Part shown: piece by piece, positions 31,317 through 42,822 of the stretch
Numbering within the stretch: position 1 is the stretch's first letter
How the letters are laid out: each line of letters begins with the position of its first letter
Source of the DNA: Patella vulgata
Lineage: Eukaryota > Mollusca > Gastropoda > Patellidae
Reading direction: 5' to 3'
Length of the DNA: 64,000 nucleotides
NCBI RefSeq assembly: GCF_932274485.2
Contig: NC_065880.2
Coordinates: 77,495,730 to 77,559,729 of the forward strand
Made by a program: the position numbers and the translations under genes
The notes under the pieces: generated by a model
Seen by the model: only the letters and a program-made list of their open reading frames with translations
Database searches by the model: none
Told to the model about the DNA's origin: nothing

Positions 31317-31722
31317 TATTATTATTATTATTGTTCGATTTATATAGCGCTTCATTACACGTGAAGTGTTTCTAAGCGCATATCACAAACATATACTTCA
31401 AACACACAGAAACAATCAAAATCAGGAGAACATAATTAAACACAGCTGCCTGTTAGGCGCTATTATTCAAAGGTTTATATCAACAAATCATCCGGCTAAT
31501 CTCTATATTGAACTCAGTCGAGGTATTACCTGATGAACACCTACACCAAGTAGAGTTCAAAAATAAAAACGAAGTTTAAAAGAATCAACTTCATTAACAA
31601 AAATTAAACAATCAAAACCTAAACAGATAAATCAAATTCAAACGAAACAAATAAAACAAATAAAATGAAAAGCGCAGTTCATTACCATTCTACATTAACA
31701 AAATAAAGGAAATCAACGTAAT
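31317..31722 (-). mobile_element. Repeat E, copy 2
   Basis: Reverse orientation: (ATT)n tail complement, then GATTTATATAGCGCTTCATT, ending at GGAAATCAAC. See copy 1 at 25735-26214. Confidence 0.8.
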
Positions 31723-31984
31723 AAAACATCTAGCCATTTGGGTCGTTGGAAACCTCGGTGTGTTTCAAACAAATAATGAAAAAAAATGAAGCACCATGAT
31801 CAATCAATTCTTGTGGTAACCTGGAGTCAAATAAATAGATTATTGATGCGGTTTCACTCAAGTTCCAAACAAAAGGAAACAAACCAAACCGGGCATCGAA
31901 TCAAACCCCTACAACGGGAAATAATCTTTCGGCAATACCCTAAGTTTTCTCACATTATAAATAAACTTAGAACAATACGTGAAA

Positions 31985-32225
31985 GTAAAGGAAATAACCG
32001 AATCTATGTCTGGAAGACTAGGTTTATTATTTTCAGTTTCCATTTACCAAAACATAAGACACACAAGTTAAGGAAATAACCGAATCTATGTCTGGAGAGA
32101 GAGAGAAATGGGGTTTAACGTCCACTCGACACAAACTAGGTCATTTCGGGACTAGAATCTATGTCTGGAAGACTGGGTTTATTGTTTTCAGTTTCCATTT
32201 ACCAAAACATAAGACAACCATCATA
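31985..32225. repeat. Local tandem duplication containing a 58-bp SINE-B
   Basis: A unit of about 90 bp (GAATCTATGTCTGGAAGACT ... CCAAAACATAAGACA) occurs at about 31990 and again at 32155. Between them is a SINE-B 3' end of 58 bp (32097-32154), flanked by a perfect 15-bp duplication GAATCTATGTCTGGA (32082-32096 and 32155-32169). Confidence 0.9.
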
Positions 32226-32339
32226 AGTGTATCGTTTGTCCCATAAAATAATGCAAATTCAGAAAATCAATCCCGCGGTTCTAGAATATGGTTTATTAAC
32301 TGGAGGAGGGGGAACGAGGAAAGAATTATTGGGGGCGGG

Positions 32340-32480
32340 GATTTCGGGACTAACATACGGTTCAATTTTATTTCAATACTTCGCTTGCGTGTAGGGGTCT
32401 TTAGCAGTGGTAGGAAACAGGAGGGTCCACTCAACATCCACAAGCTTAGACAGGCGCTCGTATTCCTTGTTACAGAGGTG
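32340..32480 (-). mobile_element. SINE-B, middle part
   Basis: TTTCGGGACTAACATACGGT through GGGGTCTTTAGCAGTGG to a decayed GACAGGCGCTCGTATTCCTT. Both head and tail are missing. Confidence 0.75.
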
Positions 32481-33058
32481 CGACGGTCAAGGGCATTCAT
32501 TTGGGCAACTGAAATTAAAATTATTTTTTGCGGTAATTGGAAATTATCCCTTTTAAACAAGCTACTCTACTTATTTTCTCTCATTTCTGAATACTAGGTC
32601 ATTAGTTCCTTTATCAACGGTTTCTGATCCGACGCTTTCCGCTGACCGTTCTGGCACAAATTTATAAAAAAAATTAACACTATTTTCAAGTAAAATTTTA
32701 GGATTAAAACAACGTGCGGTATGCGCATGACGGATCATTTCAAACGTACATTTTGTATATGTTTTTTTTTTAATCACAATAATCTATTTGAAAATAGTGT
32801 TGAATTATTATTAATTTGTGTCAAATGTGGCGAGAAAGGATTCCTTTTGGCGATAAACGAAAGAATCACGGTGAAAAATAGAAGGTGGGGGATTCCAAAA
32901 TAGCCTTAAAACAGAGGCTGGACGGAGCAATATTTTCATATTGCAGCTTAATATGGACGAATAAACGTCAGCGTCCATCAGAGACCGTTCCCGAAGGAAC
33001 TACTAGGACCTATACTTGGGTCTTGGAGGCATAATATAATCGGTTAGTGCTAAATGAT

Positions 33059-33241
33059 AAGGCCAGCTCAATTTTTCGTCATTGCACGAGATGTAAACAG
33101 GGCAAGCGCTAATCCCAACCCTAACCCTGCCCCTGGACGTAGCCCAATGCTTACCCTAACCCCAACCTACAAGATCGCCAACAATCACGTGCCCTAACCC
33201 TATTTACATCTTCGCGACCTTGACAAAAATTGAGCTGGCCT
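33059..33241. mobile_element. MITE with GGCCAGCTCAATTTTTC ends and telomere-like core
   Basis: AAGGCCAGCTCAATTTTTCG at the left and AAAAATTGAGCTGGCCTT at the right are inverted repeats. The 183-bp element contains several CCCTAACCC-type motifs. Its interior matches the tandem block at 43078-43310 (GGGTTAGGGCACGTGATTGT). Confidence 0.8.
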
Positions 33242-33281
33242 TAACAAATAGATTTAGCCAATATAATCACGGAGTTGACCC

Positions 33282-33470
33282 ATGCAGGTATCACCAAACC
33301 TCTACACTGTAGATTATTTATTCCGCGTCATATGGATATTTGTTACTTGTAAGGAGTGCATAAATGGGTATATTGTTATTAGTTCCGGCTACATAAATTA
33401 TGGTTGCAACATATTTGTCCAATATCAGCCATGCGAGACTGCAATAGACAGAAATTGCGCAGCGTTTTAG
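33282..33470 (+). other. Cysteine-bearing 62-codon open frame, unrecognised
   Basis: Encodes a short peptide with CKECINGY and QPCETAIDRNC. AATAAA lies at about 33544, some 70 bp after the stop. This could be a terminal exon, but I recognise no family and found no partner exon. Probably chance; kept only as a candidate. Confidence 0.15.
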
Positions 33471-33807
33471 GTTTTATTTGATGTTGTTTATGAATACTTT
33501 TTATCGCTTTTATATCTGCTTGTATCTGTTTTATTTTTTGCATTAATAAAACTGGTGGGGTCTTTCATTGAAATTACAATTTAATCTAATTCAAAACATT
33601 ATTCATTGGCTGAAGATTGAAAACGTAAATATATCCGTTATATATGACACACATAATTTGGATAACGCAATTAAAACGGTGTTTAAATATATCACCTAAA
33701 TACAACCAATATATCCGGCAACTTAAAATTTGTTCCACTTGAGCTTCCGTGGATATATTTTTTTTATTACACACACAACGTTTATATTCAGTAGTCAACA
33801 TATAACA

Positions 33808-34045
33808 GAGAGAGAGAGAGAGATAACGTCCCCTCGGCACAAACTAGGTCATTTTGGGACTAACACATGGTTCAATTTTGCGTGTTAGGGGTCTTTAGCA
33901 GTGAGAGTGAGAGGAAACCGGAGCACCCGGAGAAAACCCACGAAGTTGAACAGGCGACCCTACTCCTTCAACATATAACAATTCTTGTCTGGGGTTTAAC
34001 GTCTTAGTGTTCTGCTCCGACTGGGTTAATGAAGACGGAAGAGAT
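33808..34045 (-). mobile_element. SINE-B 3' part and SINE-A 3' fragment
   Basis: 33808-33975: GA run, CTCGGCACAAACTAGGTCAT and GGAGAAAACCCACGAAGTTG (SINE-B without head). 33990-34042: GGGGTTTAACGTCTTAGTGT and CTCCGACTGGGTTAATGAAG (SINE-A). Confidence 0.8.
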
Positions 34046-34547
34046 GATAAAAGTGATGAAGCGAGTCTGTAGCCATCGATAAAGATAGATGTAAAAAAAT
34101 ATAGTATATTTATATCGAGAACATGTCACGTTATTAAAATGTATACTATTATATATCTGTATGATGGATCGGATAATATAAATAAATATATAATGAATCA
34201 TAATTGGACCTGATGATCTCGTGTGGAATGAGATATAAACTTATCATAAGAGCTTATCATAGGTTGACAGACACTCTTATTATTACAGACAAGGTCAAGA
34301 ACATCTTCGCAAATATATCCATAAACATATCTACACTATAAACGGATATAATGGGCCAATATGTACCCCGGCACGCCATTGAATCGACAGAAAAGAAAAT
34401 GATGTCATTATCATTCAAATATTTTATATACATAAACAAAATTCTACATTAAACGAATGTGACGACCCAATGTGTAACCTGACATGCATTTGAAACGATA
34501 GAGGGGGGGGGGGCATGTCATTTTCGATTAAAACAATTATTTTCGGA

Positions 34548-34620
34548 AATATATAAAATTTTTAGGAGCAAAACAGTAGGACGTTAAACCCCATTTCATT
34601 TCATTTCAATATATAAAATT
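34548..34620 (+). mobile_element. Ultra-short SINE-A insertion (47 bp) with target duplication
   Basis: Body 34561-34607 is only AGGAGCAAAACAGTAGGACG, TTAAACCCC and (ATTTC)n. A 13-bp duplication AATATATAAAATT flanks it (34548-34560 and 34608-34620). The truncation point is the same as in the 30646-30687 copy. Confidence 0.88.
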
Positions 34621-34944
34621 CCGCATTAACCAGATTTAACGAATAATATGGCCCAATATGCAACCTGCGCATGCCATTGAAATGATTGGAAAAAAAACAT
34701 ATTTTCATTTAAAACCAGTATTTTCGCAAATAATATATAGAATTCCCATTTGGTGCGTATTCTTAATCCGAGTTATATATTAACTGGTTTAAGACAGGAT
34801 GATACAAAGAGGCCGTATTGGTGTTAACAAATACGTCGGTGAACACGAATACCCGTAACAGAAAATAAACGGGTCAATTGTAGTTTTTCTATAGATTTAG
34901 ATATGATTTTGATCTAGATATACGTAAACAGAATTTGAATAACA

Positions 34945-35185
34945 TTATTTTATTTTAGGATCAGAAGTGGAATACCGCGTTTTATCAGTGAAATAAAAAT
35001 GTTATTCCACTGGCTTGTTGTTTTTACCTAAAATGATTGTAAAATCATACAATAAATAGAACATTTGTCGTTTTGTCGTGAATAACATATTTTATTTCAT
35101 CTCTAAGCAAGAAAACGTTAAGTTTTCTTGCTTCTCGATGAAATAAAATATGTTATTCACTCTAAAACGACAAATATCCTCTATA
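34945..35185 (+). repeat. Hairpin element, copy 2
   Basis: Two arms of about 54 bp (35063-35116 and 35122-35175) are inverted copies with about four mismatches around a loop of about 5 bp. Next to it, GTGGAATA (34970 region) and TATTCCAC form a smaller inverted pair. The reverse copy is at 20334-20595. Confidence 0.85.
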
Positions 35186-35261
35186 TATTAGTGTATTCTG
35201 TTTCGTTCATATATCATAAAGCATAACATGTAAGGTATACATGACGACCTCGTGGAGAGAA

Positions 35262-35835
35262 AGTGAGAGAGAGAGAGAGAAGGGGGAGGAGAGATAGAGA
35301 GAGAGAGAGAGTCCGCTCAACCCAAACTAGGTCATCTCGCGACTAAAGTGTAGTACAATTGTGTTTAATTTAGAAAATTCGCACCCCCGAGGTTGGGAAG
35401 GCGACCTTACTCCTCGTCACGTACAAGTATGGGATAGAACCACGCACTTGACTGAATGGTAGGCATTATGATCAAAAGCAATATTGCGTTAGCCCATTCG
35501 ACTCCACCTCCCGCCACCCACACCCCCGCCAACCCCAGGTCCTTAAATGTATAAATCCTACAAAAAAAAAATATTAAAGAATATAAAATTATTTATTAAC
35601 TAAAAAATCTATGAATTAAACAGATTTTTTTCCAACGTTTAAGAAAATTATGAGGAGCGATAAATTTTCCCGATAGTCCGTAAAATGAGATACGTGTTCA
35701 GTTTTTTTATACAAACCAACGAGGCTTGGTAGGCGATCCTACTCCTTTTCAGTTACAAGTGTGGGATCGAACCCCGCCACTTGACATAAGTGCAGACCTT
35801 AAGATTTAAAGTGAATGTGTTAGCCCACGCTTCCT
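35262..35835 (-). repeat. GA-rich tract and two decayed SINE-B copies
   Basis: A GA run (35262-35310), then SINE-B pieces at 35310-35520 (CAACCCAAACTAGGTCATCT, GGGATAGAACCACGC) and 35715-35835 (GGATCGAACCCCGCCACTTG). Both keep B-box remnants. Confidence 0.65.
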
Positions 35836-36559
35836 TCAAATCCAGATTGTAAACATTCTTATTTGAGAAATATTTGCAAGTGATTGTGTTTTTGTGAAAT
35901 TTGCGCGATATAAATGGACTTATTATACAAATCCTAAAAAAAATATATATTTAGGAATGTCAAATTATTTACTTATTTAAAAATCTATAAATTAAAGACA
36001 TTTCTTTTAACTGGAGGTAATACAAATTAAAAGAAATTATATGATATTCCGACAGCCCTTAACATGAGATAAGTGTTCGGGTATCTTGTACATTGACCTA
36101 TAAATAAAGTATTACCTACCGCTGTATAATACGTTATCTTAAGATAATTTCAAGTTTTCAGTTAATTATAAATATACACAGGTGTTTAAATATATTACAA
36201 GAACACATACCAATATCTTGTCTCGTGTGGTATTTCTGAAACGAACTATAATCCAACAAAGATAAACGTCTGACTGACTGGGTTATCATGTCTACGGTGA
36301 CTGGGTTATCGTGTCTACGGTCACTAAATGGACGTTTCATGTACTGTATACACTACTTCTGTACATAGTAAACATTCAGTATTTGAACTCTTTCTTACGT
36401 TTGGCATAATATTATAAAGTAGATTTTCTAAAAATAAACACCCAATTCACTCATATAATAAAATCGCTTTACCACTGAGAGAATTTTAAAGCGATGGTTA
36501 CATTTTTTTTTAAGTCACACGTTTAAAATAAATTAAAGCCTCAGACACATGGAATCTAC

Positions 36560-36643
36560 AACTAATATTACAGAGAGGGAAATGGGGTTTAACATCCACT
36601 CGAAACAAACAAGGTTATTTCGGGCACTAAAACTAATATTACA
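36560..36643 (-). mobile_element. Ultra-short SINE-B insertion (58 bp) with target duplication
   Basis: Body 36573-36630: GAGAGGGAAATGGGGTTTAA to TTATTTCGGGCACTA. A perfect 13-bp duplication AACTAATATTACA flanks it (36560-36572 and 36631-36643). It breaks at the same point of SINE-B as the copy at 32097-32154. Confidence 0.9.
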
Positions 36644-36678
36644 ACCAGATAAATTGTGTTATGTGGTTTTTTTTACTG

Positions 36679-36979
36679 CGGGGAGCCACGGTGGCTAAGT
36701 GGCTAAGACGGTGACTCGCTAGCCTGGGGGTCGGGTGTTTGATCCCTGCAATGACCGAGAAAGTTCATCCAGAATTTCCGGTGTGGTTCCCCCTTGTCAG
36801 TGATGCAGGATGGAGGGTCTGACAAGGACATCTGTTTAGTCATTCGGGTGGGACGAAAAACCGAGGTCCCGTGTACACATTGGCGTGCACGTAAAAGATC
36901 CCTTGACAGTTGGAATTCGATATAAGAGTTGATCGTAGTGTCGCTGTTCAGGCAAAATTTCCCTCGTAGCCCACTGTAT
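36679..36979 (+). mobile_element. SINE-A, 3'-truncated
   Basis: Head GGGGAGCCACGGTGGCTAAG, B box GTGTTTGATCCC, body to CCCTCGTAGCCCACTGTATT, where it stops before the tail. Loss of the tail implies later deletion. Confidence 0.88.
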
Positions 36980-37074
36980 TCTTTTTAAACACAATGTCCT
37001 GGATCCCCGAGAATCGTTTCCTTAAATCGGACGGCGAAGAAGAAGAACAACAAAGACTTACCGCAATTTTTTTT

Positions 37075-37290
37075 TACAAAAAATAGATTGATTGTTGATC
37101 AATACAGCTATTAAATTACACTTAAAATATCCTTTTTTCTGTAAGTGGAAATAATTTTCTTGGAAGTAGATTGAAAGTCGATCGTTACAGCTAAATACAT
37201 GTAAATATTCTTTATTCTGTGAGTGGAAATACGTTTCTTGGCAGTAGATTGAAAGTCGAGCGATACAGCTAAATACACGTAAATATTCTT
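37075..37290. repeat. Tandem repeat, about three 78-bp units
   Basis: AGTAGATTGAAAGTCGATCG at 37165 and AGTAGATTGAAAGTCGAGCG at 37243, each followed by CAGCTAAATAC and GTAAATATTCTTT. An older unit precedes them. The minus-strand open frame here is a by-product of the repeat. Confidence 0.85.
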
Positions 37291-37627
37291 TTATTAAGCA
37301 TGTGAAAAACAACTGTCTGTTGAAAATTGTTATGGCTAATATTTGAAACCGCAGTATGAAATATATTACTATTTATTTGAATAACATTTCACAATATTAG
37401 GCTATAAATAATTAACCACTCCCACTTAATACGTAATTATAATCTTATCCAGTCAAAATCTTCTTAATAATACACTGGGATATATTGTAATATAGGTGAC
37501 ATCCTATACCGTCTTTAACTACCGACAATATGTCAACAGAGTACACGGATAAAGGTAATCAAAATTTTCCATTAAAGAGCTGAATATGCCTATTATTGTG
37601 GGTCTTTTTCTGACTTTAATTACAAGC

Positions 37628-37671
37628 CCGTTAATAACCAATCCATTTCATTTCATTTCCGTTAATAACCA
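37628..37671 (+). mobile_element. Tail-only SINE-A insertion (18 bp) with target duplication
   Basis: Eighteen bases (37641-37658, ATCCATTTCATTTCATTT) sit between two perfect copies of CCGTTAATAACCA (37628-37640 and 37659-37671). The inserted bases match the SINE-A tail only. Confidence 0.82.
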
Positions 37672-38068
37672 AGACCATCGGATGGCTGAGATATATAATG
37701 GATTAGAAAATCCACCCCATATAGTCGGTTAACGTTAAAATGGACGTTAGGCTACTCAGTTTATCATTGCAATGGTACTTGACAATTAGTTATTTTTTGG
37801 ACAAAACTTCGCTCAGAATAAAGTTATTAAAATTAAATGCAATGTTCAATATATATATTTTCTATAATCTATTTTTGAAGTATTATAGCGAGAACGGTCA
37901 GCTCTTTATCTGAATTTTACATAATATATTTTGAATAATTTTCACCATTGATAATCTGTATTTAGGGTGTTAGGGATAAGTTGACCCTTCCGAGTGTTCT
38001 AGACGATAGCATAAAAAGGTATACTGTTTAAACAGCATTTAGTAATTGAACATATTAAATTAAACGAA

Positions 38069-38423
38069 GTGAAATGGGGTTTAACGTCCTACTGTTTTGC
38101 TCCGAACTGGGCTAATGAAGACGGACATACGCCATACAGTGTGCTATGGGGGAAATTTTGCCCGGACAGCGGCCTACTCTTATATCGAATTCCAGCTGTC
38201 AAAGGGACTTTTACGTGCACGCCAATGTGTACACGGGACCTCGGTTTTTCGTCTCAACCGAATAACCAGACAGCTGTCCTTGTCAGGCCCTCCGTCCTGC
38301 ATCACTGACAAGGGGGGACCACGCCGGAAAATCTGGGTGAACTTTCTCGGCCAATGCAGGGATCGAACACCTGACCTCTAGGCTAGCGAGCCAGCGTCTT
38401 ACCCACTTAGCCACCGTGACCCC
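38069..38423 (-). mobile_element. SINE-A, full length
   Basis: From GTGAAATGGGGTTTAACGTC to the head (GGGGTCACGGTGGCTAAGTG on the minus strand), with B box GTGTTCGATCCC. It lies in intergenic sequence. Target duplication unclear. Confidence 0.92.
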
Positions 38424-38600
38424 TATTTTTAATTTAATCACGACAGTTCTAATTCTATAGAAAACGAGAGAGTGGTGACCCATGGTTTTGCACGAGGGAC
38501 AAGATCCCGTCCGGGGAGGGGGGGGGGTGCCAGTCCCACCCAGTGCCACCGGGTAATATTGTGCTGTGTGGAACATGCTAGAGTCGATTTGTAACATATC

Positions 38601-38822
38601 TGACCCACGGTATATGTTTGACACTGGTTGAGCATAATGCATGTTGAAAACCGCATTGACCCCGCGTGATTTTTTTGCCATTTGAGAAGGGACACAAAAA
38701 CTCTAAACCATGACGCACGGTATATGTCGGACACTGGTTGAGCATAATGCATGTTGAAAACCGCATTGAAACCGCGTGATTTTTTTGCCATTTGAGAAGG
38801 GACACAAAAACTCTAAATCAAG
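38601..38822. repeat. Tandem duplication, 2 x 110 bp
   Basis: Units begin TGACCCACGGTATATG (38601) and TGACGCACGGTATATG (38711) and are nearly identical through AAGGGACACAAAAACTCTAA. Overlapping minus-strand open frames here are repeat by-products. Confidence 0.92.
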
Positions 38823-39245
38823 GCGTCCCACTTACTAAACCCCTGTTTGAAAGCATTTACTGTATTTTAATCGAAGCTACGTTTCTACAATTCATGATTC
38901 TCTTGTCGTTTTCAAGCACAATACAAAGGATTTATTTGAGGAGACATTCTGACAACAGTGTGATATGTACACCGTATGTTGGGTTGCGAGTTTGCTTGTG
39001 TACTCTAATATTTAGGAGTTTTGGTAAAATATACCTACATTTGGTTTTAAACGTATTAGCACACCAAGTAAAACTGATTTTTAACATGATTTACAATTAA
39101 AGAATTTAAATGTTCCTAAATATCATCGACTATATCTTAATCAATTATTCTTAACTCCACAAGAAATAACAACCTACTTTAAACGTGTTCAGGAGAACCA
39201 CACTACACGCAAAACATAACCGACAAGACAAACCGGCGGACAAAA

Positions 39246-39585
39246 ATGAAATGAAATAGAGTTTAACGTCCTACTGTTCTGCCCCGATGGGCTAATGAAG
39301 ACGGGCACATACAGTGTGCTATGAGGGAAATTTTGCCCGGGCAGTGGCACTATGGCCTACTCGTATATCGAATTCCCGTGCCCGCCAATGTATACACGGC
39401 ACCTCAGTTTTTTTTATACCATCCGAACGACTAGACGGCTGTCCTTGTCAGGCCCTCCGTCCTGCACCACTAACAAGGGGAAACCACGTCGGAAAATCCG
39501 ATGAACTCCCTCGGCCAATGCAGGGTTCGAACACGCGGCCTCCAGACTAGAACCTTAAAGCCCATTTCATTTCATTTCATTTATA
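39246..39585. mobile_element. SINE-A with tails at both ends
   Basis: A minus-strand SINE-A (39246-39548) is joined at its head side to a plus-strand tail (CTTAAAGCCCATTTCATTTC, 39553-39580). Both 3' tails therefore point outward. Confidence 0.8.
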
Positions 39586-39929
39586 CTCTTCTCCTGTTCT
39601 ATTGTTTTTCCTCCTTACTTTATTCTCCTTGGCTTAGATGTTTATTCTATCTGTGTCTTGTTGTTTATTACTAATTTAATGCCCTATACATTATTCATGA
39701 TATTCTGAACAGGTTGATTTAATTAAGTTATTTACATATGAAGGAGTAATATATAGAAAATGGGTAAAAACCTAAAAAAAAAAAGTTCTTGTATACAAAA
39801 ATGTCACTTTAGTTGTTCCGTGTTTGCTTTATTTAGCCGTCGCTAATTGTATCCGAAGCCTATCGATGTCAAGATGAATCAACAGACTGACATGTAATTC
39901 AATCATAGTAAAGGGAGTAAAGGGATAAT

Positions 39930-40275
39930 AATTAAAGACACATTATGGAAGAGTAGATAAAGAGCTGGCCGTTCTCATTATAATAGTTAAAAACTAGATA
40001 ATGTAAAGGGAATTTGCTGAAAATATCAGTCGAATTATCCACTAAAGTCGGTACGATAAAAGACATAGTCTCGATTATCCATTTCATGATTAAATCATGA
40101 ATGAAAGTTGAGCAGCAAATCGGATCCTAACCCAGTAATAATCGCAGGCTAGCGATGACATCGAGAGTTGATTACGATCTGGATAAGTTAATTAATGTCT
40201 AATAATTTAGGTAACATTCCAGGCCTTAAGAAAGACCTGCAATAGGCAGATTTAGCTCTTGCATAATGTATGTTT
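39930..40275. mobile_element. TIR-C element copy
   Basis: AATTAAAGACACATTATGGA to TTGCATAATGTATGTTTAAA. It abuts the TIR-H element directly. Confidence 0.75.
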
Positions 40276-40750
40276 AAAGTAGCTAAGTATCTAACTCAAT
40301 ATGATCCAATGTATTTGACACAGAAAACACGAATTATTTGTCAATTTAAATCAACATTGACGTTGTAATCTTACGGGGAAAATAGGCTTCTGATATCCAA
40401 TATTTAAGACAAAATAAACATTTTACCATTGGTACACGAATCGTGTACCATAATACGTTTCAAAACCATTTGTAACAAGGGACTCGAGATCGAGGCTAGA
40501 CATATTCCACAAGTCATGTCAAACGGTGACCCCATATTTTTATCTGGAGAGCATGACAGACGCCAGAGGTTGCCATTCGATTGAAACTTCTGGCGTATTT
40601 CGCCGACCATAACTGATTTGAAATTACAGTCAAAATGGAAACGATTGAATGTAAATCAATTTATATACATTCATATTACATTATTATATGTGTTGCGACT
40701 CATTTGTGTCAACTTCTTGGTCCAAGATATTAGCGATTTAGCTCCTTTAC
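40276..40750. mobile_element. TIR-H element, uninterrupted copy
   Basis: Ends AAAGTAGCTAAGTATCT and GATTTAGCTCCTTT are short inverted repeats. The centre contains GGTACACGAATCGTGTACC, a 19-base palindrome-like motif. Copies: 46572-47921 (with a LINE inside), 48111-48550 and 53385-53831 (both reverse), and part at 49931-50180. This copy shows the empty target of the LINE. Confidence 0.75.
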
Positions 40751-40912
40751 GTATAATATTTAAGTTTCAAATTTATACTTAAGTCACGATACAAAGCAAT
40801 ATCTATATATACTAACATATAACACAAGAATCATATATCGAGAGTCGAGTGATGGTATATTAACTGTTACTTTCCCGCTTATTTGAGAAGTATAAAAATA
40901 TCTAACCAAGGT

Positions 40913-40915
<3 letters not shown>

Positions 40916-40979
<64 letters not shown>

Positions 40980-41265
40980 TTGAGACAGAGAGACGGGTCG
41001 GGGTTTAACGTCCACTCGACACAAACTAGTTCATTTCGAGACTAACGTATGGTTCAATCTTATTTCAATAATTTACATGCGCGTATGGGTCCTTAGACGT
41101 GGGAGGAAACCGGAGAACCCGGAGAAAACCCACCAGGATGGACAGGCGACCCTACTCCTTGTCACGTACAACCGGCGGATCGAAACCACGTCAGTTGACT
41201 CAATGACAAACCTTATGATACAGCGCGCACGCGCTAACCATTCGGCCACCCCACCCCTCCTCCAA
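40916..41265 (-). mobile_element. (GA)n(GACA)n microsatellite and SINE-B
   Basis: GA run, then about eight GACA repeats (40918-40990), followed by a near-complete SINE-B with head GGGGTGGCCGAATGGTTAGC and GGTTTCGATCCG. The microsatellite appears to have grown from the SINE's TC tail. Confidence 0.88.
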
Positions 41266-41603
41266 GGTTTACAAGTTCGATGTACACCACAACGACATAA
41301 TATAGTGTCTACAAGAAACTCCAAGCTAACGTTATCTTTTGACTTCCAGCTAACATTATCCTCTATCTCCCAAGGTTATTCATTTCAATGGAACATATAC
41401 CATGCATGACCAAAGCTGTAGTATACGACGCACATGTTGATTGTCATACCAGTATTTAATACTCGAACATACTAATTTTGTTATTTGAAACGGGTTAACA
41501 ATATACATAAGACCTTATTTCTCAACAGATGGAGTCGATAGATAGCGACATTGATATCCTAGGACGAGCCTTCAATTGGCGCTCTCATCGCATTTCTAAT
41601 AAT

Positions 41604-42058
41604 TATTATTGTTTGATTTATATAGCGCTTCATTACACGTGAAGTGTTTCTAAGCGCATATCACAAACATATACTTCAAACACACAAAAACAATCAAAAT
41701 CAGGAGAACATAATTAAACACAGCTGCCTGTTAGGCGCTATTATTCAAAGGTTTATATCCAACAAATCAACCGGCTAATCTCTATATTAAACTCAGTCGA
41801 GGTATTACCTGATGAACACCTACACCAAGTAGAGTTCAAAAATAAAAACGAAGTTTAAAAGAATCAACTTCATTAACAAAAATTAAACAATGAAAAACTA
41901 AACTGATAAATCAAATTCAAACGAAACAAATAAAACAAAGAAAATGAAAAGAGCAGTTCATTACCATTCTACATTAACAAAATAAAGGAAATCAACTTGT
42001 GAAAATTTGTTAAAAAAAATAAGAGCAAAGTAACACTAATGTTAATACTTTTTAACGA
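41604..42058 (-). mobile_element. Repeat E, copy 3
   Basis: Reverse orientation, with a (ATT)n remnant, GATTTATATAGCGCTTCATT, and extends further 5' than copy 2 (to GTTAATACTTTTTAACGA). 42059-42424 is AT-rich and featureless. Confidence 0.8.
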
Positions 42059-42424
42059 ACATATCATAAATATAATTAATTTTACCTATAATATCTATTT
42101 CAGAAATCAGACTTTATTTTGCAAATAAAATAATCCAAAGAGTTGTGTACGACCATTATATTTAAACAGTATATTATGCTGTTATATATATGATAAAGTG
42201 AAAGTGATGAGAGTTAGAATTAATGTTAACAATTTGATAATTACTATATTTAATTTGTTAAATGTTGCCCTATGATAAAGTTGGATTCTGCTTTCTCTTG
42301 TTCAATCCATGCATCAACTGTTTCTATAGTTATGTCTAAAATAATGCAAGTAAGATTAAGTACTGTTTGTACTAAAATTTTTACAATTCATATAATCCAG
42401 TCTAATTACAATTAACCCCTATAT

Positions 42425-42822
42425 TTTGTACATTATGCAAGAGCTAAATCTGTCTATTGCAGGTCTTTCTTTAGGCCTGAAATGTTATCTAAATTATTAA
42501 TTAGACATTTATTAACATATCCAGACCATAATCAACTCTAGACGGCAACGCTAGCCTTAGTGGATTATGAGCCGATTTACTGCATAACTTTCCTTTACGA
42601 TTTTACGATTAAATGGATAATCGAGATTATGCTGTTTATCGTACTAACTTCAGTAATAAGGATCGAGGCTAGGCGGAAATTTCAATCGCTTAGTTCTCGG
42701 TTCATAGTGGATCAATTTGAATGAAATTTTCAGCAAATTGCCTTTACATTATCTAGTTTTTAACTATTATAGTGATAACTGCCAACTCGTTATCGAATCT
42801 CCCATAATGTATCTTTAATTCA
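42425..42822. mobile_element. TIR-C element copy (reverse)
   Basis: GTACATTATGCAAGAGCTAA to CCATAATGTATCTTTAATTC, the reverse of the 26494-26910 copy. Confidence 0.78.

Noticed and set aside
38283-38805. Three long minus-strand open frames
   Set aside because: They run through a SINE-A and a 110-bp tandem duplication, with repeated peptide in different frames. No coding signal independent of the repeats.
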